Shown: positions 51,915 through 60,518 of the stretch, piece after piece
Numbering within the stretch: position 1 is the first letter of the stretch
Layout of the letters: each line of letters starts with the position of its first letter
Notes under the pieces: generated by a model
The model's database searches: none
The model's input: only the letters and a program-made list of their open reading frames with translations
Told to the model about the DNA's origin: nothing
Position numbers and translations under genes: made by a program
Assembly: GCF_000332275.1 (NCBI RefSeq)
Contig: NZ_CM001776.1
Coordinates: 4,710,008-4,774,007 of the forward strand
DNA: 64,000 nucleotides
Direction of reading: 5' to 3'
DNA from: Synechococcus sp. PCC 7336
GTDB lineage: Bacteria > Cyanobacteriota > Cyanobacteriia > Thermostichales > PCC-7336

Positions 51915-53120
51915 ATGCAGCCCCTCAGCGTTACAGAACTCAATCAGGCGATCGCCGCGATCTTGACCGATGCAGTCGGGACTGTTCGAGTCACGGGCGA
52001 AATCTCCAATTTTAAGCGGGCCAGTTCGGGTCACCGCTACTTCACCCTGAAAGACGAAGGCGGTCAGGTGGCTTGCACCCTCTGGCGCGGTCGACCGCTC
52101 AACTTCTTACCCGGCGACGGCATGCAGGTTATTGTTACGGGAGATCTCGCCATCTATTCTCCCCGAGGTCAATATCAACTTGACTGCCAGCATCTCACCC
52201 CTCTCGGACAAGGGGAACTCTATCTTGCCTTCGAAGCCCTCAAACGAGATCTTGCCGATAGAGGTTACTTCGATCGCGATCGCAAACGCCCGCTCCCCTC
52301 GCTGCCGTTAACGATTGGCGTGGCCACCTCCCCCACCGGAGCCGCCATCCGAGACATTCTCAGCACCCTCAACCGCCGCTTCTCCGCCTGCCACATTAAC
52401 TTTGTCGGTACTGCTGTCCAAGGCGATCGCGCTCCCCTCGAAATCGCTCGCGCCATTACTGCCCTCGACCGACAGGGGAGCAACGAGCTGATTATTGTCG
52501 GGCGCGGCGGCGGGTCGCTCGAAGATCTCTGGGCCTTTAACACCCCCGCTGTCGCTGAAGCCATTTATCTCGCCCAAACCCCAATCATATCGGGAGTGGG
52601 GCACGAAACCGACTACACCATCGCCGACTTTGTTGCGGATGCCCGCGCAGCCACTCCTACCGCCGCCGCCGAACTGGCTACCCCCTATCCCCAAACCGAT
52701 CTTCTCCAGCAACTCGACAGCCTCCAGCAGCACTTCGCCCATCGCGTCGCCGTTACCCTAGAACGCCATCGAGATCGCCTCGCAACCCTGACCCGCAGTT
52801 ACGGCTTCCGCTCCATTGGCGATCGCCTCCACACCGCTCAACAACAGCTCGACGAAGCCAAACTTCAATTAGATGCTGCGATCCACCTCGGCCTGACGCG
52901 AAAACGCCAACAACTCGATACTGGAGCGCTTCGCCTCCAGACTCTAAATCCTCTAGCCCCCTTGCAAAGGGGCTTCGCTCTCTTGCGCAGTAACGGTCAG
53001 TGGCTTGCCCCCGATCGTCGACTCGCCAGTGGCGATCGCCTCGAAATCTTGCGCGCCAACCAAACTGCTCGCGCTACGATTGACGAGATTGCCAACCCCG
53101 AATTCAAAATCCTTGAATAG
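51915..53120 (+). CDS. xseA: Exodeoxyribonuclease VII large subunit
   Basis: XseA is the catalytic subunit of ExoVII, which degrades single-stranded DNA from both ends. The protein has about 401 residues from ATG 51915 (MQPLSVTELNQAIAAILTD), an N-terminal OB fold (VRVTGEISNFKRASSGHRYFTLKDEGGQVACTLWRG) and a core with IGVATSPTGAAIRDIL, ELIIVGRGGGSLEDLWAFN, and GVGHETDYTIADFVADARAATPTAAAEL. A helical C-terminus follows. The open frame begins at 51867, but the first 16 residues are not conserved-looking. xseB overlaps its end. Confidence 0.95.
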   Translation: MQPLSVTELNQAIAAILTDAVGTVRVTGEISNFKRASSGHRYFTLKDEGGQVACTLWRGRPLNFLPGDGMQVIVTGDLAIYSPRGQYQLDCQHLTPLGQGELYLAFEALKRDLADRGYFDRDRKRPLPSLPLTIGVATSPTGAAIRDILSTLNRRFSACHINFVGTAVQGDRAPLEIARAITALDRQGSNELIIVGRGGGSLEDLWAFNTPAVAEAIYLAQTPIISGVGHETDYTIADFVADARAATPTAAAELATPYPQTDLLQQLDSLQQHFAHRVAVTLERHRDRLATLTRSYGFRSIGDRLHTAQQQLDEAKLQLDAAIHLGLTRKRQQLDTGALRLQTLNPLAPLQRGFALLRSNGQWLAPDRRLASGDRLEILRANQTARATIDEIANPEFKILE

Positions 53121-53388
53121 CTCTACTCCCCCTTCCTTTGAAGAGCAACTGGCTCGTCTAGAAAAAATCGCCACCTTGTTGGAGCGAGGCACGCTCCCTT
53201 TAGCCGAGTTGCTACAGCTCTATGAAGAAGGGATGCACTTAGCAGAGCAATGCCGCCATTTTTTGGTTACCGCCGAGCAAAGCGTGACTGAAATTCAACT
53301 GAAAGGCGATCGGGGGCTTCCCTGCGAATCCCCGGACTCGCTAGATGCTACGGATGCAGAGGAGCTAACAGCCGATTTAGACTTTTGA
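53113..53388 (+). CDS. xseB: Exodeoxyribonuclease VII small subunit
   Basis: This protein of about 91 residues contains SFEEQLARLEKIATLLERGTLPLAELLQLYEEGMHLAEQCRHFL, the XseB signature. A TTG at 53113 overlaps the xseA stop codon (53118-53120) and gives NSSTPPSFEEQLARLE, consistent with translational coupling. No ATG exists between the upstream open frame (53005) and the domain. The acidic tail LDATDAEELTADLDF is longer than in many XseB proteins. Confidence 0.9.
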   Translation: MNSSTPPSFEEQLARLEKIATLLERGTLPLAELLQLYEEGMHLAEQCRHFLVTAEQSVTEIQLKGDRGLPCESPDSLDATDAEELTADLDF

Positions 53389-53708
53389 GCGATCGGGCGA
53401 TCGGGCTGCCTGCGATCGTGGCTCAGTCGAGAAGGAGCGCGATCGCGTGATGTTTCCATAAACTTACGGAGAATAACTAAAACCTGTATGAAGATCTCAT
53501 ATCTTTTCAGTGGAAGAACTGAGCAGGGAATCAGAGCAATCCGTATATCATAGTACGCATAAGTTACTTTAAAGCTCATAGAAATTAACGCAACAGAGTA
53601 ACTTTATAGCCTGATATGGGTATCCTCCCCGCAATAGTGTCATTTATCGCCTGTTGCCTTGAGGACTATCTAATGTTGGTTTGAAGTGTGATTTTCAGGT
53701 GCAGCGGC
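53389..53708. other. Intergenic region upstream of the minor pilin operon
   Basis: No gene or clear hairpin is seen. The first 60 bases are HIP1-rich like xseAB; after about 53455 the sequence turns AT-rich, matching the pilin genes. It presumably holds the operon promoter. Confidence 0.4.
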
Positions 53709-54260
53709 ATGAATGTGTATCTCAACTGGTTTTGGCAGAAGAAAGTTTCGAGAGTTGGTAAAAGTCTGCCTCGTCAGAGGGGATTTACCATGCTGGAATT
53801 AGCGGTGTTGGCTGTCTTAGGGGCAACTCTATCGACAGTGGTTTTCGCAGGGTGGAATTCTGGTCGCGATCGCTTGGCATTAGACAATGCTGCTAGCCAA
53901 CTGAGTGGAGTTCTCCAGGCAGGCCGATTTCAAGCTATCAGGCGCAATCAACCTGTGGCTGTCTACCTTTCGCCTGGAACAAATAGGGTCATAACTGAAG
54001 TCGTTAATTCAACCACACCGATTTGTAATAACCCAGCTAACCCTATCATCGATCGACTCGATCTGGATGATTCTATTGACGGACTGACAGTAATTTGGAA
54101 CACTTCAGGCACTAGCACAGATGGCGTAGTTTGGCAGGCTAATGGTTTGGCTGCATCGTGTGGGGGCGGATTGGCAAATCAAAGCATCAATCTTAACTTT
54201 AATGGAAATGCTGAGCAACTCACTATTAGTGGAACTGCTGGGAGGGTACAAAAGCAATGA
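53709..54260 (+). CDS. FimT/GspH-family minor pseudopilin
   Basis: This protein of about 183 residues has a type IV prepilin leader. The basic stretch KSLPRQRG is cut before FTMLELAVLAVLGATLSTVV, with the conserved Glu at mature position +5. FASTA-like GspH features follow: ALDNAASQLSGVLQAGRFQAIRRNQPVAVYL. Such minor pilins prime pilus assembly, and FimT homologues bind DNA during natural transformation. A GTG at 53688 is an alternative start. It overlaps the next gene by four bases. Confidence 0.85.
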   Translation: MNVYLNWFWQKKVSRVGKSLPRQRGFTMLELAVLAVLGATLSTVVFAGWNSGRDRLALDNAASQLSGVLQAGRFQAIRRNQPVAVYLSPGTNRVITEVVNSTTPICNNPANPIIDRLDLDDSIDGLTVIWNTSGTSTDGVVWQANGLAASCGGGLANQSINLNFNGNAEQLTISGTAGRVQKQ

Positions 54261-54634
54261 TATTGTCTAATCGAAATCGATCGACCCAAGGATTTTCGTT
54301 TACCGAAGTGATGGCCTCAATAGTGATTTTATCCCTCGGAATCTTGGCTGCAACAAGAATGCAGGCGACAGCTTTGAGTGCTAATCTCGCTCCAGTAAAT
54401 TCTCAAGAGGCTGCCATCATTGCAAGAGAAACTATAGAAGTTTTGGCATCTGGCCAAGCCCCTAATCCAACCGTGAATGGCTATATCGTGAATGCCACTC
54501 GAACCGGCTGCCAGTTTGGAGCTACTTTGGTTTGTGCAGGTGCCGGCACTGATTTAGAGCAGTTAACCGTTACAGTGACTGACCCAAATGGCTCTATAGA
54601 GCCTTACACCGTTTCTACGTTAAGAGTTCCTTAG
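54257..54634 (+). CDS. PilV-like type IV pilus minor pilin
   Basis: This 125-residue prepilin is cleaved at QG before FSFTEVMASIVILSLGILAATRMQ, the class III signal with Glu at +5. The GILAATRMQATALSANLAPVNSQEAAIIARETIEVL stretch is typical of PilV. Two Cys (CQFGATLVC) could form a disulfide loop. The ATGA overlap with the FimT-like gene implies translational coupling. Confidence 0.85.
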   Translation: MILSNRNRSTQGFSFTEVMASIVILSLGILAATRMQATALSANLAPVNSQEAAIIARETIEVLASGQAPNPTVNGYIVNATRTGCQFGATLVCAGAGTDLEQLTVTVTDPNGSIEPYTVSTLRVP

Positions 54635-54740
54635 CAACTCGCAGTTATATACCGAGTTTGCCTGCCTTTTCATCTGTCCGACTGCCGCGATCTCGCTCAT
54701 GCGATCGCTTGTTTGAAAGCCTTGAACATGATTTGTTGAA

Positions 54741-55688
54741 ATGTCTGCGGGAGCTTCCCCAATGTACGTGAATCGTCCGCGTCTAAAACTTGCGCTTCTA
54801 GCAACGGCACGAGGTTTTACTTTAGCTGAAGCATTGGTAGCCACGATTATGTCGGGCTTTGTGTTGGCCTCTTTAGGGGTATTGTTTTCCTCGGGAGTTA
54901 CTAGCTATCGCACGAACGAACAGATTGTTTCAGTCACCCAGAGTACTGAAGTCGCCACTGCCTTACTCCAAAGCGATGTTCGATTGGCGGGCTACTTGGG
55001 TAACGGAGTTGGTAATTTGCCCGGAAGTGCCAATCCAGTTGTCTTGCAAAACAATATTGAAGAGCTCTTCAATGCAGGTGGCTGGCCCTTCCACACTGGC
55101 AATCCGGCAAATCCACTCCCGACAGTCACTCGATTGGCTGCTGGTGCTGCAGCAGATGATGGAGGAACCTGTTCGAGTAATGCAATGGGCAGTGGATGCA
55201 TCCAAATTATTTCACTGAATGAGATCTTTCCCACAACTTTTACTATTGATTACGTTCGCTACTGGATTACAGGCGCAACAGCCACTGGTCGTCCCACTTT
55301 AATGAGGGCAAATAATACTTATACCTGTACCAGTTCAGATGCTATGGTGGCTGCTCCAGCAGATCCCTTTGAATGCACGATCGACAATCCAGCAGGAGCA
55401 GGTCAAGTAGCTGAAGGCATCGAAGATTTTCGCCTGTATTGGTCTAATGGTTCCAACTGGTTTGATTGGGAGACATCTACTATGACGCCAGGCTCCAATC
55501 GCCGTGTCGGTATCTATTTAAGAGGTCGATCGGTACAGCCAGAACTAGACCGTCAGTATCCATATGATTCTGTAGACATTGATTTACCTGCCGGAGTCGC
55601 TCCTGATGTCTCTGGTGGAACATTTGACCCCAGATTCCGACGTATCGAGAAGTGGCTAGATATTGTACTGTTTAACCCTCAGGTTTGA
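54741..55688 (+). CDS. PilW-family type IV pilus minor pilin
   Basis: This 315-residue prepilin-like protein has ARG before FTLAEALVATIMSGFVLASLGVLF, with the +5 Glu present, then VTQSTEVATALLQSDVRLAGYLG, the PilW-type second helix. The C-terminal half is a globular beta-rich domain containing four Cys. ATG 54741 gives a 25-residue leader; ATG 54762 is an alternative. It is third of the four same-strand minor-pilin genes. Confidence 0.85.
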   Translation: MSAGASPMYVNRPRLKLALLATARGFTLAEALVATIMSGFVLASLGVLFSSGVTSYRTNEQIVSVTQSTEVATALLQSDVRLAGYLGNGVGNLPGSANPVVLQNNIEELFNAGGWPFHTGNPANPLPTVTRLAAGAAADDGGTCSSNAMGSGCIQIISLNEIFPTTFTIDYVRYWITGATATGRPTLMRANNTYTCTSSDAMVAAPADPFECTIDNPAGAGQVAEGIEDFRLYWSNGSNWFDWETSTMTPGSNRRVGIYLRGRSVQPELDRQYPYDSVDIDLPAGVAPDVSGGTFDPRFRRIEKWLDIVLFNPQV

Positions 55689-55767
55689 TTGATATGTGTT
55701 CGATCTACTAGACTTTGTCGATATTTTCTAGACTTGAGACACTTTCACAATTGGAGCTAGACATCTC

Positions 55768-57243
55768 ATGTACTCTAAACAATTTCTGCCTAAACTCGGT
55801 TCTCGCCCCAACTTACGTGGCTATTTATTGGTGACCTCGCTCTTGATCATGGCAGTGCTTCTTGTTCTAGGGGCCGGAGCTAGTTCGTTAGTGGTTTCAA
55901 ATGCGAACATTGCTCGTAACATTTCAGCTAATACCCAAGCCAAATACCTAGCAGATTCAGGGATTGATGCAGCGCTTGCATTTGTGGATAGCCCTGGAAC
56001 ATACGATACAGAAGTAGCTATTGTTGCTGCCATTAACGCGATGCCCGCGATCCCAGTTCCATCCAACGTGGGTAGCGGACAGATTCAGGTGGCTGCTGCT
56101 GCCGTAAGTACACCACTGGCAACTTTGGTCGATGGTGATACTACATTTATACGCATTACATCAACCTATACAGAAGGGATTACGAGCTCTCAAAGCGATG
56201 CGACAGTTCAATTGACTGTAGATACAGATTCTACGCCGGAATTTTCAGATGAAATCATCAGCGAGAAAGTTATCACTCTAGATGGTGGTGGAATGCTTAC
56301 GGTAGGAGTTCACGGCAATAACGGATTCAATCTTAAAAATGGCGAATTTCGAATGAATGATGCTCTCGATCCTTTTGAGGCCATCGATATTACAGCAGGA
56401 GTTGATGCAACAAATTGTAATGTAGATGTTAGATCGGTAGAGTACTGCAGAAGTTCAGCCGACATTGGAGATGGTACCGGCAGGACGGATAATGGCCCTC
56501 GTGTTCGAGTTGATGATATTGATGTTGTCGTACCAACTCACGCTGAAGTGACCACGAACCTTTTGCCAGATGGTGTCACCCAAGTGACTGTTTCTAGAAA
56601 TGAGTTTACTGGCAACAACACATTAGACACCCAAAATAGTGCTACTCAATTTGAGACCGCGATAAGCAACTTGAATTGTTCTGCTAATGAGGTGATATTC
56701 CTCGATTTTAGTGGCCTTCCAGTCCCCTCAGGAGCAACAATCGAAAATTGTATGATTGAGCTTAGAGGTGGTGACATAAATTTTAATGATGTGACTTTAA
56801 TAAATTCTACAGTCATCACTAACAACGGTGGAATCACCTTCGATGGGGTGTCTACCTTTGATGGTTCCAATGTTATTTCAGACAAAACAATAAGTCTAAA
56901 TGGCAATTTTAATGCCTCAGGTGAATTAGTTTTTGCAAGCAATAGGGGCGATATCAACATAAGCGGAAGTATAATTGTCGATCCCAATGAAGACTTAGTT
57001 AATACAGTTTTTGCCTCCCAAAGCACTGTTACCGTTGCAAATGGAGTAAGTATTGAAGCTGCAATTCTTTCAAAGGGGGGCATAAACTTGCAGTCCAATT
57101 CATCACTCTCTGGAATTGCTCACACTGAAGGAGACCTGAATGCTAGTGGGGGTATTGATGCCAATCCAAATGTTAATTTTGATCCAATCTTTGGTATATC
57201 GCCTCCCTCCTTCATAGACCCAACAGTAGTTAGTCGGCAATAG
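55768..57243 (+). CDS. PilX-like minor pilin with long beta-rich C-terminus
   Basis: This 491-residue protein has a PilX-type N-terminus: RPNLRGYLLVTSLLIMAVLLVLGAGASSLVVSNANIARNISANTQAKYLADSGIDAAL. The remaining 400 residues are Asn/Thr/Ser-rich with strand-turn repeats such as NGGITFDGVSTFDGSNVIS and SIIVDPNEDLVNTVFASQ, suggesting a beta-helix or polymer-like passenger. Typical PilX is about 200 residues, so this one carries an extra module that may sit at the pilus tip. No PilY1 adhesin gene is adjacent. The region is AT-rich and HIP1-poor. Confidence 0.75.
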   Translation: MYSKQFLPKLGSRPNLRGYLLVTSLLIMAVLLVLGAGASSLVVSNANIARNISANTQAKYLADSGIDAALAFVDSPGTYDTEVAIVAAINAMPAIPVPSNVGSGQIQVAAAAVSTPLATLVDGDTTFIRITSTYTEGITSSQSDATVQLTVDTDSTPEFSDEIISEKVITLDGGGMLTVGVHGNNGFNLKNGEFRMNDALDPFEAIDITAGVDATNCNVDVRSVEYCRSSADIGDGTGRTDNGPRVRVDDIDVVVPTHAEVTTNLLPDGVTQVTVSRNEFTGNNTLDTQNSATQFETAISNLNCSANEVIFLDFSGLPVPSGATIENCMIELRGGDINFNDVTLINSTVITNNGGITFDGVSTFDGSNVISDKTISLNGNFNASGELVFASNRGDINISGSIIVDPNEDLVNTVFASQSTVTVANGVSIEAAILSKGGINLQSNSSLSGIAHTEGDLNASGGIDANPNVNFDPIFGISPPSFIDPTVVSRQ

Positions 57244-57298
57244 TTTGATAGGGTAAGGGTTTCATTTTATGTTTTTCATTAAAAAGTGTATTGATCTG

Positions 57299-57422
57299 AT
57301 ACCAATCTTATATGAAGCTACGCTTAATAATTCGTCACTAGATCGCCCGAAAACTTGCCACAATAGGCTAGTCACTGTAATAATCCAGGAAAATTAAGTG
57401 CAAGGTTACATAGGAATGGTAT
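57299..57422. repeat. 124-bp segment bounded by imperfect inverted repeats
   Basis: ATACCAATCTTATATG at the left end is mirrored by CATAGGAATGGTAT at the right end, with mismatches. No ORF lies inside. It resembles the end sequences of a small non-autonomous element and is followed 36 bases later by repeat R1 copy 2. Confidence 0.4.
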
Positions 57423-57458
57423 GAGATTGCCATCATAACGAACTCTCTAGGATATATA

Positions 57459-57738
57459 TAAACCAAACCCAGTCAGAAACCTGTAGTTTTAATGAGGCAC
57501 CTTTTAGTCCCCCTCACTAACGCTGTTAACCACTGCATTCGCCCCCTAAATCCCCCATTCTGGGGGACTTGAGCACAGTACTAGCTGGGGTTTTGAGACA
57601 AGGAAGACGACCCTGTGAATCGTGGACATTAAAGGCGTAGAGCGAAGCCAACAGACTCTCACAAGTCCCCCACTGGTGGGGGATTTAGGGGGCCGAGTGC
57701 AATGCCTGAAAACTCCAGATCTTAACATGGATGAGTTT
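57459..57738 (-). repeat. Dispersed repeat R1, copy 2
   Basis: This is the reverse-complement counterpart of the element at 8814-9092. It shares the outer flanks, both CCCCCTAAATCCCCC-type arms and most of the interior; about 100 bases at the centre differ substantially. It sits between the pilin operon and the 3' end of ftsY. Confidence 0.85.
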
Positions 57739-57775
57739 TAAGTACCTCTACTTAAGAGCCTTAACCCAACCCTTT

Positions 57776-59410
57776 TTAATACTCACTGACTAAAGCTTCG
57801 ACAAACTCATAGCTGGAAAAGGGGCGTAGGTCTTCCAGCCCTTCACCCACACCAATAAAGCGAATGGGCAACTTCATTTCATTAGCAACAGCCAGCGCCA
57901 CCCCCCCCTTAGCCGTGCCATCCAGCTTAGTCAGCACGACACCGCTGAGGTTGGCAGCTTCAGAGAAAACTTGGGCTTGGCGCAGACCATTTTGGCCGAG
58001 GGTGGCATCGAGCACTAAAAGGGACTCTACTTTAGCGTCGGGGGCTTTTTTATCCACAATGCGGCGGATTTTGGTCAACTCATCCATCAGATTCTTCTTG
58101 TTTTGCAGGCGTCCGGCAGTATCCACCAACAGCAGATCGACATTGCGAGATCTAGCAGCCGCGATCGCATCAAACACCACCGCCGCCGGATCGGTATTTT
58201 GGCCGGGATTGGCGATCGCCTCCACACCCGCCCGCTCGCACCACACCTTGACCTGCTCCACCGCAGCAGCACGGAAAGTATCCGCAGCAGCCACCAAAAC
58301 CTTATAACCGGACTTTTGAGCCAGATTGGCAATTTTGCCGAGGGTGGTGGTTTTGCCTGCACCGTTGACCCCCACCATCAACCAAATATTGAGTCCATCT
58401 TCTTGAGGAGCAAAGCTGGGCTCGCCCACAGAGAGAATCTCCCGCAGCAATTGCTTGAGGTAGGAGACAGCTTCTTCGGGGGGAAGTACTTCGTCGCGCA
58501 TGCGATTTTGCAGGGCTTCCACAATTCGATCCGTAGCGGAAATGCCTACATCTGCTTGCAATAGCAGGGCTTCAATTTCCTCGACCGCTTCGTCGTTGAT
58601 GGGGCCTTTACCCACCAGACCTTTCAGTTGGTTAATCAGCGACAGACGAGTTTTGCCCAGACCGCGCCGCAGTTTCTGCAGCCAAGTGATTTCCTCAACC
58701 GTGATTTCCTCAATGCCGCGACCCTGAGAAGCAAGCACTTCGGCAGACCAAACAAAACCATCGTCAAAGTCGGGCACATAAGTTGTGGCTGCTGGAGCTT
58801 GCAGGCTGGGCTCGGGGGCCTCAACTGCGGGCTCGGGTTCTTCGAGAGCTTCTGCCTCCAACACCTCCAACCGTTCGGAGGCTTTGGGGGCCATTTCGAA
58901 GAAGGCTTTAGGAGCGGAGGGTTCTGCAGATGCGGTGGCAGTGGCAGCCAGTTCGGTCAGTTGCTCTGTGGTGGGTTCGGGGGCGATCGCAGATTCTTGG
59001 GCAGCAACAGGTTCGGGGGCGATCGCCTCTGGAGAGTCAACTGTTGCAATCTCTGGATTGAGTTCGTCTGTCTCGGGCGCGGGATCTACAGCAGCAGGTG
59101 CTTCAGCAACGGGTTCGGGGCTCTCGGCAACTTTGGGGGTGGCGGGCAGCTCGGGCAGGCTGGGGGGCGCAACTGCAGGTGAAGGAGCTGGCGCAGAAGG
59201 AGCGACAGTGGTGGCTTCTTTGGTTTTGAGATTGGCGTAGGCGGCTTTCGCGAAGGCTAAGTAATCTTCGCTGCTAGCTGGAGCCGGAGTCGCTTGGGTT
59301 TCAGGTTCGCGCGCAGGCTGAGTTTTGCTCGATGGTGCGACATCGGGCGCTTTTTGGGATTCTTGTTCGGGCTCGGCTTTTTTTTTGCGTCGGAACCAAT
59401 CGAAGGCCAT
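57776..59410 (-). CDS. ftsY: Signal recognition particle receptor FtsY
   Basis: FtsY is the membrane-associated GTPase that receives SRP-ribosome complexes. The protein has 544 residues from ATG 59410, where AAAGGAG lies just upstream. It starts MAFDWFRRKKKAEPEQ and has a long acidic Ala/Pro/Glu-rich A domain (about residues 15-220). The NG domain follows, with VGVNGAGKTTTLGKIANLA (G1), LVAAADTFRAAAVEQVKVW, VDTAGRLQNKKNLMDEL (G3), LTKLDGTAKGGVAL (G4) and FIGVGEGLEDLRPF. The A domain is longer than in E. coli but normal for cyanobacteria. Confidence 0.95.
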   Translation of the reverse strand: MAFDWFRRKKKAEPEQESQKAPDVAPSSKTQPAREPETQATPAPASSEDYLAFAKAAYANLKTKEATTVAPSAPAPSPAVAPPSLPELPATPKVAESPEPVAEAPAAVDPAPETDELNPEIATVDSPEAIAPEPVAAQESAIAPEPTTEQLTELAATATASAEPSAPKAFFEMAPKASERLEVLEAEALEEPEPAVEAPEPSLQAPAATTYVPDFDDGFVWSAEVLASQGRGIEEITVEEITWLQKLRRGLGKTRLSLINQLKGLVGKGPINDEAVEEIEALLLQADVGISATDRIVEALQNRMRDEVLPPEEAVSYLKQLLREILSVGEPSFAPQEDGLNIWLMVGVNGAGKTTTLGKIANLAQKSGYKVLVAAADTFRAAAVEQVKVWCERAGVEAIANPGQNTDPAAVVFDAIAAARSRNVDLLLVDTAGRLQNKKNLMDELTKIRRIVDKKAPDAKVESLLVLDATLGQNGLRQAQVFSEAANLSGVVLTKLDGTAKGGVALAVANEMKLPIRFIGVGEGLEDLRPFSSYEFVEALVSEY

Positions 59411-59483
59411 CGGCACCTCTCCTTTAGGTTCCCTCCAGCATAATGCCGGCAGGCATTAGCCGTAAGGCTAGCGATCGCGACTT

Positions 59484-60359
59484 CTAAGCTCTGACATACT
59501 CTTGTCGCTGCTCTGAAGACAAAACTCGGTTCAATTTACCACTGCGATAGCCTTCTAAATCGAGGGCAACGTAGGCGAAACCAGCCGCCTTAAACGCCTG
59601 CACGAGGGCATCGAGATCGGTGGATGTCACAAATTCTCCAATTCGTTCGGGTGGCAGCTCGATCCGAGCCGTCTCCTGCTCCGATCTCACCCGCACCTGA
59701 CGCCAGCCCAGATTGCGCAAATATCGTTCCGCAGCAGCCACTCGTGCCAGCTTTTCCAGCGTAATCGACTCGCCATACGGAAACCGCGAACTCAAGCAGG
59801 GCTGAGCGGGCTTATCCCACCACGACAGTCCGAGAGATTGCGACAATTGCCGCACTTCCAGTTTGGTAATACCCACTTCAGCGAGGGGCGATCGCGCTCC
59901 CCGCTCCTTGGCTGCCTGCACCCCCGGTCGATAATCCTGCAAATCGTCAGCATTGACCCCATCTACCACATAGGGATATCCTCGCTCTTTGGCCAACGGT
60001 TTGAGGGTGTCGTGCAACTCGCTTTTGCAGAAGTAACAGCGATTGACGGGGTTGCTGGCGTAGTTGGGGTTCTCCATTTCGTGGGTGTTCGCCAGCTCGT
60101 GGGTCAATCCCATGAATTGCGCTTGGGCGATCGCCTCGTCCAAATCCTCCGGCATCAAGGAAGGAGAAACTGCCGTAATGGCTAATACATCGTCCCCCAA
60201 CATATCCAGTGCCACCTTGGCCACTAGCGTGCTGTCGATCCCGCCCGAATAGGCCACCAGCACGCGGTCCATGTCAGTAAAGATAGCTCTGAGGCGATCG
60301 AGTTTGGCTTGCAAATCGGCATCGATGGCCAGCTGGGGGGCAGTCGGGGTCTCAGTCAT
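59484..60359 (-). CDS. larE: LarE-family ATP-dependent sacrificial sulfur transferase
   Basis: This PP-loop enzyme of about 291 residues starts MTETPTAPQLAIDADLQ. The ATP site is VAYSGGIDSTLVAK. A CxxC-type pair lies in NRCYFCKSEL. The sacrificial-Cys region is KPAQPCLSSRFPYG, matching the position where Lactobacillus LarE gives up a Cys sulfur while building the nickel-pincer nucleotide. LarB and LarC partners are not in the window, and cyanobacterial LarE-like proteins may serve another thiolation. An in-frame TTG at 60368 is an alternative start. Confidence 0.88.
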   Translation of the reverse strand: MTETPTAPQLAIDADLQAKLDRLRAIFTDMDRVLVAYSGGIDSTLVAKVALDMLGDDVLAITAVSPSLMPEDLDEAIAQAQFMGLTHELANTHEMENPNYASNPVNRCYFCKSELHDTLKPLAKERGYPYVVDGVNADDLQDYRPGVQAAKERGARSPLAEVGITKLEVRQLSQSLGLSWWDKPAQPCLSSRFPYGESITLEKLARVAAAERYLRNLGWRQVRVRSEQETARIELPPERIGEFVTSTDLDALVQAFKAAGFAYVALDLEGYRSGKLNRVLSSEQRQEYVRA

Positions 60360-60518
60360 GGCAGGCAAGAGATTGAAGGGGAAGACAAAGATATCTGGAG
60401 CAAGTCTTGTCAGAGACGATACGGTAGAGAGCGCAGTGGCAGACTTAGCCTCGTCACTCTAGACTCACTGTAGCGCTTCTATTCCAGTCCATCGGTTTAT
60501 CGCGATTCTCTATCCACA

